Assembly: GCA_045863555.1 (NCBI GenBank)
Contig: BTUU01000002.1
Span: 1-64,000 of the forward strand
Reading direction: 5' to 3'
Length of the DNA: 64,000 nucleotides
Origin: JACRLV01 sp045863555
GTDB lineage: Bacteria; Planctomycetota; Phycisphaerae; UBA1845; Fen-1342
Shown here: positions 15,598-24,091 of the stretch, piece by piece
How the letters are laid out: each line of letters starts with the position of its first letter
Numbering within the stretch: the stretch's first letter is position 1
Made by a program: the position numbers and the translations under genes
Notes under the pieces: model-generated
What the model was told of the DNA's origin: nothing
Seen by the model: the letters and a program-made list of their open reading frames with translations, nothing else
The model's database searches: none

Positions 15598-16158
15598 GTG
15601 AGTCCGAGTTCGGTCGTACGCATCGCCCGTGACCAGGCGCAGCTCCTGGTCGTCGATATCCAGCAGAAGCTGCTGCCGCTGATCCACGACCACGACGCGG
15701 TCATCCGCGCTGCCGAGACGATGATCCGGGCCGCGCAGATGCTCGCCGTGCCCGCGACGCTCACCGAGCAGTACCCGCAGGGCCTTGGCCCCACGCACCC
15801 GAAGGTCCTAGCTGCGTTCGGAAAACACCCGCCCCTTCAGAAGATGACCTTCAGCGTGTGCGGCGACCACGGCTGCCTGACGAAGCTGAACGAGATCAAC
15901 CGCCCGCAGGTCCTGATCGTCGGCATCGAGGCGCATGTGTGCGTCCTCCAGACCGCCCTCGACCTGCTTCGGTTCGGCATGCAGCCGGTCGTCCTCGCGG
16001 ATGCCGTCAGTTCCCGGCGCGAGTTCGACCGCGCGATCGCCTTCGACCGGCTGCGCATGGCCGGCGTCGTCGTCACAACCGTAGAATCAGCGATCTTCGA
16101 GCTGCTCCACGAATCGGGCACGGACCTGTTCAAGAAGCTGCTCGCGCTGGTCAAATAG
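15598..16158 (+). CDS. Isochorismatase-family cysteine hydrolase
   Basis: A 186-residue YcaC-like member of the isochorismatase family. The Asp-Lys-Cys catalytic triad is readable: D20 (LLVVDIQQ), K82 (LQKMTFS) and C115 (GIEAHVCVLQTALDLL), with the cis-peptide-type VGIEAHVC segment. The family hydrolyses small amides or imides, but the substrate cannot be told. The GTG at 15598 is chosen because GGGAGG lies seven bases before it; a TTG five codons earlier would bury that site. It is followed by a short glycine-rich gene 26 bases downstream, possibly in one transcript. Confidence 0.88.
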   Translation: MSPSSVVRIARDQAQLLVVDIQQKLLPLIHDHDAVIRAAETMIRAAQMLAVPATLTEQYPQGLGPTHPKVLAAFGKHPPLQKMTFSVCGDHGCLTKLNEINRPQVLIVGIEAHVCVLQTALDLLRFGMQPVVLADAVSSRREFDRAIAFDRLRMAGVVVTTVESAIFELLHESGTDLFKKLLALVK

Positions 16159-16184
16159 CCCGTTTCAAACGCCCGGAGGGCCCC

Positions 16185-16610
16185 GTGCCGCGCACCCGCT
16201 ATGACGATGACGACTACGGCGACGATGCCTCCGGCGGCGCAGGAGGCTCCTACGGCGGCGGCTTCTACGGAACGGGCGTTCCGTCCCAGACGGGCGGGTC
16301 GTGCGGCAGCGCCGGCGGCGGCCAGCGCGGAGGCGGCTGTAGCGGCGGAGGCTGTGGTGGGCCGCGCGCGGGCGCGCCCCTGAGCGACCGCGATCTGCCC
16401 CAGGAGATCGACCTCGACAACGACGACGATGACCTCAGCGAGGCGCCCTCCGAGGAGTGCACCCGCTGCGGGCGCGAGTACTACGGCGAATTCTGCCCCG
16501 CCTGCGGCCCCGAGGGCGGCCCGGACCATCAACCGAAAGCGTGGGTTCGTCTCCTCGGCCTGGCGCTCGTGCTCGCGTTCGTCATCGCGGCGATGTCGCT
16601 GCTCCGCTAA
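16185..16610 (+). CDS. Glycine-rich protein with zinc ribbon and C-terminal anchor
   Basis: A 141-residue protein of no known family. The first third is acidic then strongly Gly/Ser/Cys-rich (GGGCSGGGCGGP); a single zinc ribbon follows (CTRCGREYYGEFCPACG, CxxC-x8-CxxC); the protein ends in one hydrophobic helix (LLGLALVLAFVIAAMSLL) with no positive tail, i.e. a C-terminal tail anchor. The GTG start follows GGAGG by five bases. Cytoplasmic-facing domain with membrane tail is inferred. It lies between the isochorismatase-like gene and nuoA without an obvious functional link. Confidence 0.65.
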   Translation: MPRTRYDDDDYGDDASGGAGGSYGGGFYGTGVPSQTGGSCGSAGGGQRGGGCSGGGCGGPRAGAPLSDRDLPQEIDLDNDDDDLSEAPSEECTRCGREYYGEFCPACGPEGGPDHQPKAWVRLLGLALVLAFVIAAMSLLR

Positions 16611-16734
16611 GCGCCGTGCCCCGCGGCCGCCATTTGGCCTTTCTCGGCGCCGGCCCTAAAATCCGGAGTTCCGGTAGCGCCGGCTCCACGGGAGATGAAA
16701 ACCAACGCCGACCGGTATTGCAGGAATTGCCCGC

Positions 16735-17166
16735 ATGAGCGAATACGGAAATCTGGCGATCCTCATCCTCCTCGTGACGACGCTCGCCGGGCTGATCATC
16801 GCCCTCACGCACGTCATCATGCCCCTGCTGCCCGAATGGCTCATCGGCCCGCGCCGCTCCGGCAGGATCAAGGACTCGACGTATGAATCGGGTGTCGATC
16901 CGATCGGCGATGCCCGCCACCGGTTCAACGTCCGGTTTTACCTCGTCGCCGTCCTCTTCCTGCTCTTCGACGTCGAAATCCTGTTCCTCTACCCGTGGAC
17001 CGTGCTCTACCGCCGTTTCGGCGACGCGAACGACACCCAGATGGCGCAGCTCGCCGCTGCGGGCTTCGGGCCCGGCTTCTTCCTCGCGACCGCCCTGATC
17101 TTCTTCTTCATCCTCGCGGTCGGCTTCTTCTACGAATGGCGAAAGGGGATTTTCAAATGGGACTGA
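16735..17166 (+). CDS. nuoA: NADH-quinone oxidoreductase subunit A
   Basis: A 143-residue, three-helix membrane subunit of complex I. The signature loop between helices one and two is present (KDSTYESGVDPIGDARHRFNVRFY), followed by LFLLFDVEILFLYPW, both diagnostic for NuoA. It overlaps nuoB by ten bases, so the two are coupled. The rest of the nuo genes do not follow in the window. Confidence 0.95.
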   Translation: MSEYGNLAILILLVTTLAGLIIALTHVIMPLLPEWLIGPRRSGRIKDSTYESGVDPIGDARHRFNVRFYLVAVLFLLFDVEILFLYPWTVLYRRFGDANDTQMAQLAAAGFGPGFFLATALIFFFILAVGFFYEWRKGIFKWD

Positions 17167-17771
17167 GCCCGGCCGGCGATGCTCCCGCCGCCATCGGCGC
17201 CGGCGACGGTGGAGTCGCCCTCACGCGCCTCGACCACGTCACCGGCCTCGTGAAGCGCTACGGCATCAACTGGATGCGCAAACACAGCCTCTGGCCGATG
17301 CCCTTCGCCACCGCCTGCTGCGGCATCGAATTCATGGCCACCGCGGCCAGCCGCTATGACATCGCCCGGTTCGGCTCCGAGCGGCCGAGCTTCAGCCCGC
17401 GCCAGGCCGACCTGATGATCGTCGCCGGCCGCGTGGTCGTGAAGATGCTGCCGGTCCTCCAGCGGATTTACCAGCAGATGACCGAGCCCAAGTGGGTCGT
17501 CTCGATGGGCGCTTGCGCCTCGACCGGTGGCGTCTTCGATACCTACGCCGTCGTGCAGGGCATCGACCAGTTCGTCCCCGTCGACGTCTACCTGCCCGGG
17601 TGTCCGCCGCGCCCCGAGACGGTGCTGGAGGGCCTGATGGCCATTCAGCGCATCGTGGACATGGACGGCGTCCAGCCCAGTGCCGAGCGCGGTCGAGGCC
17701 TCGGCCTCGTCGTCCGCCCGCCGCAGATGGTCGAACTGGGCCCGGGCCTCTCGAAGACGTATTCAAATTGA
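17157..17771 (+). CDS. nuoB: NADH-quinone oxidoreductase subunit B
   Basis: A 204-residue complex I subunit that holds the terminal [4Fe-4S] cluster N2. All four ligating cysteines are seen: adjacent CC in ATACCGIEFMA, one in GACASTGG and one in LPGCPPRPE. GINWMRKHSLWPM and SERPSFSPRQADLMIVAG are family motifs. The C-terminal extension after the last cysteine is moderate. After its stop there is a 353-base gap and an unrelated gene instead of nuoC. Confidence 0.95.
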   Translation: MGLSPAGDAPAAIGAGDGGVALTRLDHVTGLVKRYGINWMRKHSLWPMPFATACCGIEFMATAASRYDIARFGSERPSFSPRQADLMIVAGRVVVKMLPVLQRIYQQMTEPKWVVSMGACASTGGVFDTYAVVQGIDQFVPVDVYLPGCPPRPETVLEGLMAIQRIVDMDGVQPSAERGRGLGLVVRPPQMVELGPGLSKTYSN

Positions 17772-18124
17772 ACGCCCCCGACGCGTTCGTCGATCCCCCG
17801 ACCGAATATCGCGCCGTCCTGACCTCTCCAGTTGGTCTGACGCTGGCCGCGAGCCGATCGATCGGCCGCCCGCGCAGGCTCGCTCATGGCGGCGGACGCG
17901 CGCTCACGCGCTGCCAGGAGCGCGGCGATCCGAAATGATCCCCAGCGTTTCCAGTCGAGCCGGCCCGCGGACGGGGCCGACGACTGCGTTTTGCGACACG
18001 CGCAGTCCGTGAACTCGGGCGGATTCGCCGGACCCAGGGCGAACCGAACCCGGTTTTTTCCACGCCCGCCGGGATACAATGAAGGGATTGCATAGACCTT
18101 TAGAGATAGGACAGGAGGTCGTCG
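17772..18124. other. Gene-free stretch downstream of nuoB
   Basis: About 350 bases with no supportable gene; frames here are short and lack family features. Near the end, TACAAT (around 18075) and AGGACAGGAGG just before the GTG at 18125 probably form the promoter -10 and ribosome site of the next gene. No remnant of nuoC was recognised. Confidence 0.5.
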
Positions 18125-19741
18125 GTGACTTCGGAAACGCTGCGGGACGTGATACTGGCGCTGGATAATCTGCTCATTGAACACCTCGACCGAAATCCCG
18201 GTCTGCGCCCTGTCGCGGAGGCCGCCGGGCGCTGGCTTCTCGACGCCGCCCGCCAGTCGGCTGCGCGGACTTCCGGACCCGGCGCATCACCTGACGCGCA
18301 GCGCAATGAGACAGCCTCGCCCGCTCAGCGCTCGGCCGCCGCGCCGCCGGCGCCCCCTGTCCGCAAGGAAAGCCTCCACCTCGCCATCGGCGATACCCGC
18401 GTTTCCGTCGACGTCCACGGGACGGACGAAGAGATCGCCCGCGTTCGCAGGACCGCGACCCAGACCGAAAGCGAATCGTCGGGCCGGCGTGAATATCCAC
18501 CAATCAGCGACGCAGACCTCGCGCTCGTCGAAACGCGCTGCCGGCTCAAGGCGTCGTCGTGCGCGCTGTTCATCGAGCGGCGGAAGGCCGGGTGGGGCAC
18601 CGACGAGGAGCGCGAGATCCTCCACCGCATGAACGGAATGATCGCCGAGGCCAAAGCCCTGCCGAACTGCTTCCTCTGGGTCTTCTGGCGCGACCGCACA
18701 CCCCCGTCCGATGCCGCGCTTGTCACCATCGGCCGGGCCTACGCCGCGCACGCGGACGCCGCCGCGCTCGTGCGGAGGATCGTGACCGGGCTGCAAGTCT
18801 CCGAGCAGACGCCCCATCTCGACGAAGCCTTCACCCTCCTCGCTGCGACGAATTCGGCGCTCCGCGTCGCCCTCGGCGATACCTGGCTTACCGCCGACCG
18901 CGACCAGGAGGAAGTGCACCACTGGCTGCGCCGCGAATCGGCGGCCCGCCAGATCTATCTCGACCGGCACATGCGAATCGATGATCCCGCCGATCCGGCC
19001 GTGCTGCCGGAGTTGCAGGATCGGATCCGGGCCCTCGCCGATCGCATCGACGGTCGCCGGAGCATGGAAAAGGAAATCCGCTCGGCCCTGAAGAAGCTCC
19101 AATACGAGGCGAACCGGCTGGTTCGCGACGCCGACGATGCCGAGATGCAGCAGAACCATCTCGCGAAGATGGAGCAGGTGCTCGAAGAACTGGTCCAGCT
19201 CGGCGTCCCCGAGACCAGCCGCGACATCACCGACGCCATCGGCGACGCCGCGGCGCAGGCGCTCCGCGAGTGGCCGTCGCTCAATGGTCGCCTGAAACGC
19301 GCCCTCAGCGCGCCTCGACCCGCCGCCACCGGGGGCGACGACGGTCCAGCCGGTTCTGCCGGCGCTTGGAGCCAGACCGTCCGTGACGCCCGTGCGCTGC
19401 TCCAGGGAACGCGCGTCGTCATCATCGGCGGCGAACCGCGGTCCGACGCGGCCGCGCGACTCGAGGAGGCGTTTGACCTCGCGGAAGTCGAATGGGTGGA
19501 ACTCGCGGAACACGGCACCGGCCAGCCCATGCTCGCGCCCATTCAGCGCCCGGATACCGCACTCGTGATCGGCATCGTCAAACTCGCGGGACACCTCCAT
19601 CTCGAGGAGGCGCGTGAAATCGCCGCCGCGGCCGGCAAGCCGTGCGTGCTGCTCACCGGCGGCTACAACCCGGAATCCGTCGCCCAGGCCGTTCTCGATC
19701 AGGCCAGCGACCGCTTGCGGGCCCGCCTCGTCGAGCTCTGA
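18125..19741 (+). CDS. Conserved protein with C-terminal DUF2325-like domain
   Basis: A 538-residue cytoplasmic protein. The N-terminal 110 residues are low-complexity (Ala/Pro/Ser). The middle, about 120-400, is a helical region with a charged coiled-coil-like part (LQDRIRALADRIDGRRSMEKEIRSA); WVFWRDR and DTWLTADRDQ are distinctive but match no family I know. The last 110 residues (TRVVIIGGEPRSDAAARLEEAF, later VIGIVKLAGHLHLEEAREIAAAAGKP) have the beta-alpha pattern of DUF2325, a receiver-like fold. The GTG start follows GGAGG. No functional clue comes from the neighbours. Confidence 0.75.
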   Translation: MTSETLRDVILALDNLLIEHLDRNPGLRPVAEAAGRWLLDAARQSAARTSGPGASPDAQRNETASPAQRSAAAPPAPPVRKESLHLAIGDTRVSVDVHGTDEEIARVRRTATQTESESSGRREYPPISDADLALVETRCRLKASSCALFIERRKAGWGTDEEREILHRMNGMIAEAKALPNCFLWVFWRDRTPPSDAALVTIGRAYAAHADAAALVRRIVTGLQVSEQTPHLDEAFTLLAATNSALRVALGDTWLTADRDQEEVHHWLRRESAARQIYLDRHMRIDDPADPAVLPELQDRIRALADRIDGRRSMEKEIRSALKKLQYEANRLVRDADDAEMQQNHLAKMEQVLEELVQLGVPETSRDITDAIGDAAAQALREWPSLNGRLKRALSAPRPAATGGDDGPAGSAGAWSQTVRDARALLQGTRVVIIGGEPRSDAAARLEEAFDLAEVEWVELAEHGTGQPMLAPIQRPDTALVIGIVKLAGHLHLEEAREIAAAAGKPCVLLTGGYNPESVAQAVLDQASDRLRARLVEL

Positions 19742-19759
19742 CGCGCGGAGGCGCGGGGT

Positions 19760-20860
19760 TTACGCCCACATGCCCACGCGTTCCGAAAAATCGCGGCGCC
19801 GCGCCGCGAGTTCCTCAGGCGTTTCCGCCCAGATCGTGACATGCCCGATCTTTCGCCCAGGCCGGGCCGACTTTCCGTAGAGATGCACATGCGCCCCTTC
19901 GACGGCGAGCATGCCGGCCGTCGCGGGTGCTTCCCCGATCAGATTGAGCATCGCCGACGCCCCCACGCTCGCGGTCGACCCAAGGGGCAGGCCGCAGACG
20001 GCCCGGAGGTGGTTTTCAAACTGGCTGATCGCCGCCCCCTCGATCGTCCAATGGCCGGAATTGTGCACTCGTGGCGCAATCTCGTTTGCCAGCAGCCGCC
20101 CGCCCACGTCGAATAGCTCGATCGCCAGGACGCCGACGTAGTCCGTGTGTTCCAGCAGCCGCGTCGCGGCGCCGCGGGCCTGTTCGACGATGGCTGCGGA
20201 CAGATTCAGCGCCGGCGCGACCGACTCGCGGAGGATTCCGCCGGAATGCTGGTTCTCCACCAGGTCGTAGAAGCGCACCTGCCCCGACCGCGATCGCACC
20301 GACAGGATCGAGAGTTCGCGCTGAAAGGGGACCAGCGCCTCGACGATCAGCCCGCGGCAGTCGCTGACGGCCGCGGCGATGCGCTCGAGCTCCTCACGCG
20401 TCCTCGCGACCCATTGCCCCTTGCCGTCGTAGCCCATGCGGCGCGTCTTCACCACGGCGGGAAGGCCCAGGCTCATCGCGGCCTCGACAAAACCGGCCGC
20501 CGACTCCGCGACGGCGAACGCGTTCGTGGCGATGCCGAGGCGGGCGAACGTCGACTTCTCGGCGAAGCGGTCCTGTCCGATCGCAAGTGCCGCCGGGGTT
20601 GGCGCGACGCGCACGCGGTTTCCGAGAAACTCGAGCGACCCGACGGGCACGTTTTCGAACTCAAATGTGACGACGTCGAGCCCGTCGGCGAACCGGGCGA
20701 GGGCCTCTCGGTCATCGTAGGCCGCACACACCAGGTGGCCCACGTGGCGCGCCGGGGCTTCGGGAGATGGATCGAGAAAGCGAAATTCCAGACCCAGCGG
20801 GTGGCCCGCGAGCGCGAGCATGCGCCCGAGCTGGCCGCCTCCGAGGATGCCGACTTTCAC
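19760..20860 (-). CDS. purK: N5-carboxyaminoimidazole ribonucleotide synthase
   Basis: A 366-residue ATP-grasp enzyme that carboxylates AIR to N5-CAIR with ATP and bicarbonate in purine synthesis. It begins with the family's VGILGGGQLGRMLALAG and has the grasp motifs VVKTRRMGYDGKGQWV and EIAPRVHNSGHWTIEGA. It follows purE with a four-base ATGA overlap, so the two-step N5-CAIR route is encoded as one unit. The gene converges on the DUF2325-like gene with only 18 bases between. Confidence 0.96.
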   Translation of the reverse strand: MKVGILGGGQLGRMLALAGHPLGLEFRFLDPSPEAPARHVGHLVCAAYDDREALARFADGLDVVTFEFENVPVGSLEFLGNRVRVAPTPAALAIGQDRFAEKSTFARLGIATNAFAVAESAAGFVEAAMSLGLPAVVKTRRMGYDGKGQWVARTREELERIAAAVSDCRGLIVEALVPFQRELSILSVRSRSGQVRFYDLVENQHSGGILRESVAPALNLSAAIVEQARGAATRLLEHTDYVGVLAIELFDVGGRLLANEIAPRVHNSGHWTIEGAAISQFENHLRAVCGLPLGSTASVGASAMLNLIGEAPATAGMLAVEGAHVHLYGKSARPGRKIGHVTIWAETPEELAARRRDFSERVGMWA

Positions 20861-21351
20861 GGCTGACTCCGCGGATCGGGCCGGGCCAGCACGCCCTCGG
20901 TCTGGTTCCGCCGGAACGCCTCCAGTGCCGCCCGGACCTCCGGCCGCTTCCGCGCGACGATCGCCGCAGCCAGCAGGCCCGCGTTCGCGGCGCCCGCGTT
21001 GCCGATGGCGAGCGTTCCAACGGGGATGCCCGTTGGCATCTGCACGATCGAGAGCAGCGAGTCCAGGCCGTTGAGCGCCTTCGACTGTACGGGCACGCCG
21101 AGCACGGGCAGAATCGTCTTCGCCGCCGCCATGCCGGGCAGGTGCGCCGCGCCGCCCGCCCCGGCGATGATGACTTCGATGCCGCGGCTCTCCGCAGTGG
21201 AAGCGTATTCAAAGAGCAGGTCGGGCGTCCGGTGGGCGGAGACGACGCGGACCTCGTAGGGGACCTTCAGGTCGTCGAGCTGCCTGGCCGCGTGCTGGAG
21301 CGTCTCCCAGTCGGACGACGATCCCATGATGATCCCGACGAGAGGCGACAT
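20857..21351 (-). CDS. purE: N5-carboxyaminoimidazole ribonucleotide mutase
   Basis: A 164-residue class I PurE, converting N5-CAIR to CAIR. The active-site motifs are clear: GIIMGSSSDWET at the start, VSAHRTPD, AGAGGAAHLPGM and the GNAGAANAGLLAA tail. The ATG at 21351 starts the conserved fold; a 120-residue upstream extension in the same frame is low-quality and runs into the divergent FmdB gene's control region. Translationally coupled to purK. Confidence 0.96.
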   Translation of the reverse strand: MSPLVGIIMGSSSDWETLQHAARQLDDLKVPYEVRVVSAHRTPDLLFEYASTAESRGIEVIIAGAGGAAHLPGMAAAKTILPVLGVPVQSKALNGLDSLLSIVQMPTGIPVGTLAIGNAGAANAGLLAAAIVARKRPEVRAALEAFRRNQTEGVLARPDPRSQP

Positions 21352-21517
21352 GGTGGCTCCGTATCTGCCGCGTGCCGGCACGTGGACGCCCGTTCGCACC
21401 GGGCTGCCGACGCGTCCTCGACGGCGAGTGTACGACCGGGGCGACGGTGTTTCAAAGCCGCAGGCGCGGCGGCGCCCCGCGTCGGCGCGACGGCGGGCGG
21501 CGTGAAACCGGCGTTCG

Positions 21518-21546
21518 TTGCCCGGCTTCGGCGCGACATCTATACT
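21518..21546 (+). promoter_or_regulatory. Promoter of the FmdB-like gene
   Basis: TTGCCC (21518-21523), exactly 17 bases, TATACT (21541-21546). GGGAGG ten bases further serves as the ribosome site, so the leader is very short. Confidence 0.6.
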
Positions 21547-21567
21547 CCCCCTTTCGGGAGGTTGGGA

Positions 21568-21795
21568 ATGCCCATCTACGAGTACACCTGCAAAGCCTGC
21601 GGCGAGGCCTTCGAGCAGTTGATCCGCACTCAGCAGGATGAGCGCTCGCTCGCCTGTCCGAAGTGTTCCGGCCGCAAGATCGAGCGGCGGCCGAGCGTAT
21701 TCGCCGCGCATGGGTCCGCGGCCCCGGCGCCGCTGCCGCGCGGCGGCGGTTGTGGGCGCTGCGGCGATCCGAACGGACCGTGCTCAGTCGGGTAA
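21568..21795 (+). CDS. FmdB-type zinc ribbon protein
   Basis: A 75-residue protein beginning MPIYEYTCKACGEAFEQL, the signature of the FmdB/CxxC_CXXC_SSSS family of putative regulators, with the second knuckle CPKCSGRKIERRPS. The C-terminus is Gly/Cys-rich (GGGCGRCGDPNGPC) and may add a second metal site. Function in the family is poorly known. Divergent from purE; probably first gene of a three-gene unit with the two small membrane proteins downstream. Confidence 0.85.
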   Translation: MPIYEYTCKACGEAFEQLIRTQQDERSLACPKCSGRKIERRPSVFAAHGSAAPAPLPRGGGCGRCGDPNGPCSVG

Positions 21796-21860
21796 TGCCC
21801 TTACCGGCCGGACGCCCCTTGAGATCGGCGGCGTTCGACGGATTGAAGAAAGCAAGGTAC

Positions 21861-22319
21861 ATGGCAAAGCGTGATCCACTGGAACTCGGCGTGAAGGCGG
21901 GAATCCTCGCCTGGCTGATCCCCGGCGGGGGGCACTGGATCGCCGGACACCGCGGCCTCGCGCACATCTACTTCTGGTCCATCACGTTCGCGTACGTCGC
22001 GGGCATGCTCGTCGGCGGCGCGAAGGGCTCCGTCGATCCCCGGAATAACGGCTGGCTCTTTCTCGCAGAACTCGGCATCGGTGGTTACACGGTCGTGTTC
22101 TGGCTCATCGCGAATGCGATTCCCACGATCCCCGCGCACCAGTTCTCGCCCTATCTCAGCATCTATCCCGAGGCCGACATCTCCATGATCTACCTCTCGG
22201 TTGCGGGCCTGCTGAACGTCCTCGCGATCCTCGACGCGATCGCTCGAACCCAGACCGACGGGCTCCCGGTGTTTCACCACGAGCAGAAGCCGGCGACCCC
22301 GGCCGAGGAGCGCGCATGA
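21861..22319 (+). CDS. Small membrane protein, four helices
   Basis: A 152-residue membrane protein. After KRDPLELGVKAGILAWLIPGGGHWIAGHRG, which resembles the opening of TM2-type and related small membrane proteins (a GGGH or PG-H turn between helices), come helices near 35-55, 70-92 and 110-125. The C-terminal tail is soluble and ends in PATPAEERA. The same architecture is common in planctomycete genomes, but I cannot assign a function. ATGA overlap with the next gene shows coupling. Confidence 0.7.
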   Translation: MAKRDPLELGVKAGILAWLIPGGGHWIAGHRGLAHIYFWSITFAYVAGMLVGGAKGSVDPRNNGWLFLAELGIGGYTVVFWLIANAIPTIPAHQFSPYLSIYPEADISMIYLSVAGLLNVLAILDAIARTQTDGLPVFHHEQKPATPAEERA

Positions 22320-22567
22320 CAACGGGGTTGCTCGCGCTCTGGGTCCCGTTCGTGCACCCACTCAATCTCCCGGACAGCGCCCGCTTGTGGATGTTCCTGC
22401 CCCTCGCGGCGGTCGTGGCCCTCGTCTATCGCGCTACGCGGGCCCGCAGCGCCGCGGAAATGCCGCGCGCGACCGTCATTACCTTCATCAATATCGTCCT
22501 GGGAATGTGCGCGATCGCACTCGTCGCCTACGGGCTTCACGAGGCCGTGTTGCGGTTCGCCTACTGA
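22316..22567 (+). CDS. Two-helix small membrane protein
   Basis: An 83-residue protein with two hydrophobic helices (about 24-40, LWMFLPLAAVVALVY, and 52-72, ATVITFINIVLGMCAIALVAYG) linked by a basic loop (RATRARSAAEMPR). No family recognised. Its start lies inside the stop of the preceding membrane protein gene, so the two probably act together. Confidence 0.65.
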   Translation: MTTGLLALWVPFVHPLNLPDSARLWMFLPLAAVVALVYRATRARSAAEMPRATVITFINIVLGMCAIALVAYGLHEAVLRFAY

Positions 22568-22588
22568 CTGTCGCGCCGCCGGGACCCG

Positions 22589-23041
22589 TCAGAAGGAATC
22601 AACGCTCGCGTCTCGCGTCATCCTCCGCGCTCCATAAGCGATCGAGGCGGCGGACTTCACGGCGGGTTCGGGCCGGCGATTCGAGACGGCGGCTTCATGA
22701 ACGCCGTCGGCGTCAAGCAACGACGCAACGTCCGCCTCGAACGCGATCGCGATCTGACGCGTCAGCCCGTCGCGCGGGTCGACGCGAACCACGCGCCCTG
22801 CGGCCGGCAATCCGGCCGGCACCGCGGCGGCCGCGATCGGCGAGGGCGGCGTCAGGGGCACGAGCCGCACGACTTCCCCCAGGTGGGGCGATTCATCCGG
22901 AGGCACAATCGCCGCCACGCCGCCCGATGAGATGTTCATCGCCCAGCCGCCCAGCCAGTCCTCCCGGCCGGGCCGCTGGTACCAGAGTGTAAAAGCGGCG
23001 GGCCGGCGCGGATCGCCGCGGCGTTCGGAGGATTGCTTCAT
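22589..23041 (-). CDS. PilZ-domain protein
   Basis: A 150-residue protein made of one PilZ domain, a cyclic-di-GMP receptor. The two binding motifs are present: an RRxxxRR-type box at the N-terminus (ERRGDPRRPAAF) and N-x-S-x-G-G (MNISSGGVAAIVP) about 25 residues later. The last 35 residues are not part of the fold and look disordered. It could tie c-di-GMP to surface attachment or pili (the Tad locus is 33 kb away), but nothing nearby proves it. Convergent with the small membrane protein pair. Confidence 0.82.
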   Translation of the reverse strand: MKQSSERRGDPRRPAAFTLWYQRPGREDWLGGWAMNISSGGVAAIVPPDESPHLGEVVRLVPLTPPSPIAAAAVPAGLPAAGRVVRVDPRDGLTRQIAIAFEADVASLLDADGVHEAAVSNRRPEPAVKSAASIAYGARRMTRDASVDSF

Positions 23042-23134
23042 GGTCCCGGCCCCGAATAGATTGATTCGTTACGCGGCGTCGCCGCAGAGAGTCTATTCTG
23101 GTTATCGGCGAAAATGTCGCCGGGGCTGTAGCAG

Positions 23135-23776
23135 ATGACCGACGAAACCCGAGAAATTGAAGCGTTGAAACCGATTGCGGTCGACCCCGCGGATTTTCCC
23201 GATTTTTCCTGGCCGCGGCTTTTCGGCAGCGACCGGCCCGTTGAAGTCGAGATCGGAATCGGCAAAGGCACGTTTCTGCTCCGGCGGGCCCGGGCGCTGC
23301 CGGAAGTGAATTTCTTCGGAATCGAGTGGGCCAACGAGTTCTACCGCTACTCCGTCGATCGCATGCAGCGCTGGAACGTGCCGAATGTGCGGATCGTCCG
23401 GACGGACGCGTCGCTGTTCATCCGCAACCACTGTCCGCCCGCCTCGATCGCCGTCCTGCACGTCTACCACCCCGACCCCTGGCCGAAGAAACGCCACCAC
23501 AAGCGGCGACTCTTCCAGCGCCCGTTCGTCGACGCGGCCGTGCGGTGCCTCGTCCCCGGCGGCCGGCTCGCGGTGCAGACGGATCACGCGGAGTACTTCG
23601 AGATCATCCAGGGGCTGCTTCGATCGACGCCCGACCTGGAAGAGGTGCCGTTCGAGGCCGCGGAGTATGGCGTCGACGAAGCCGGGCTCGGCACGAACTT
23701 CGAGGTCAAGTACCTCCGCGAGGGGCGGTCGATCTACCGCATCGCCTGCCTGAAGGTCGCGCCGAATCGGACCTGA
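23135..23776 (+). CDS. trmB: tRNA (guanine-N7-)-methyltransferase
   Basis: A 213-residue SAM-dependent enzyme that makes m7G46 in tRNA. Motif I EIGIGKGTFLL, the FFGIEWANEFY strand-2 region, and the diagnostic HPDPWPKKRHHKRRL segment identify TrmB; GTNFEVKYLREG is the C-terminal tRNA-contact motif. The start follows a GGGGCT region without a strong ribosome site. Stands alone. Confidence 0.95.
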   Translation: MTDETREIEALKPIAVDPADFPDFSWPRLFGSDRPVEVEIGIGKGTFLLRRARALPEVNFFGIEWANEFYRYSVDRMQRWNVPNVRIVRTDASLFIRNHCPPASIAVLHVYHPDPWPKKRHHKRRLFQRPFVDAAVRCLVPGGRLAVQTDHAEYFEIIQGLLRSTPDLEEVPFEAAEYGVDEAGLGTNFEVKYLREGRSIYRIACLKVAPNRT

Positions 23777-23824
23777 TCGACCCCTCCGGGACATTTTTCT
23801 CGCTCCACCCCGGTGAAAATTCTA

Positions 23825-23854
23825 TTGACGCCGGGGGAATCGCGCGCCCATACT
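23825..23854 (+). promoter_or_regulatory. Promoter for the dockerin-tailed gene at 24092
   Basis: TTGACG (23825-23830), 18 bases, CATACT (23849-23854). It lies in the 315-base gap after trmB; the rest of that gap holds no supportable gene and would be a leader of about 230 bases. Confidence 0.4.
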
Positions 23855-24091
23855 GCCGACTGGCTGATGGCAGCACGGACCGGGAGCGGTTTAGAAGCCC
23901 ACGTCTCGTCGATTGGCCGCACATCGGGATAGGACCGCCCGTACCGGGACTGGATTTTGTTCATCGCCTGCGGTGCCGCGTGCGCCGCGGCGAAGGGATC
24001 GTTCGCACATCTGATCGGATTTCGTGCCGCCTATCGTTGGCGGTTGCCCTTGTTTCACATCATTTTGGGCCGAGCACCCAAGGGAGTGATC

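Noticed and set aside
15581..15600. Riboswitch-like hairpin hiding the ribosome site of the isochorismatase gene
   Set aside because: The stem is only three to four pairs in a 20-base leader; not enough for a ligand-binding RNA.
17645..18184. Possible gene on the minus strand after nuoB
   Set aside because: Overlaps nuoB and the next gene's start, has no motif or ribosome site.
20857..21711. Longer purE with 120 extra N-terminal residues
   Set aside because: The extra part has no conserved features and overlaps the divergent fmdB-like gene; the standard start at 21351 fits the family.
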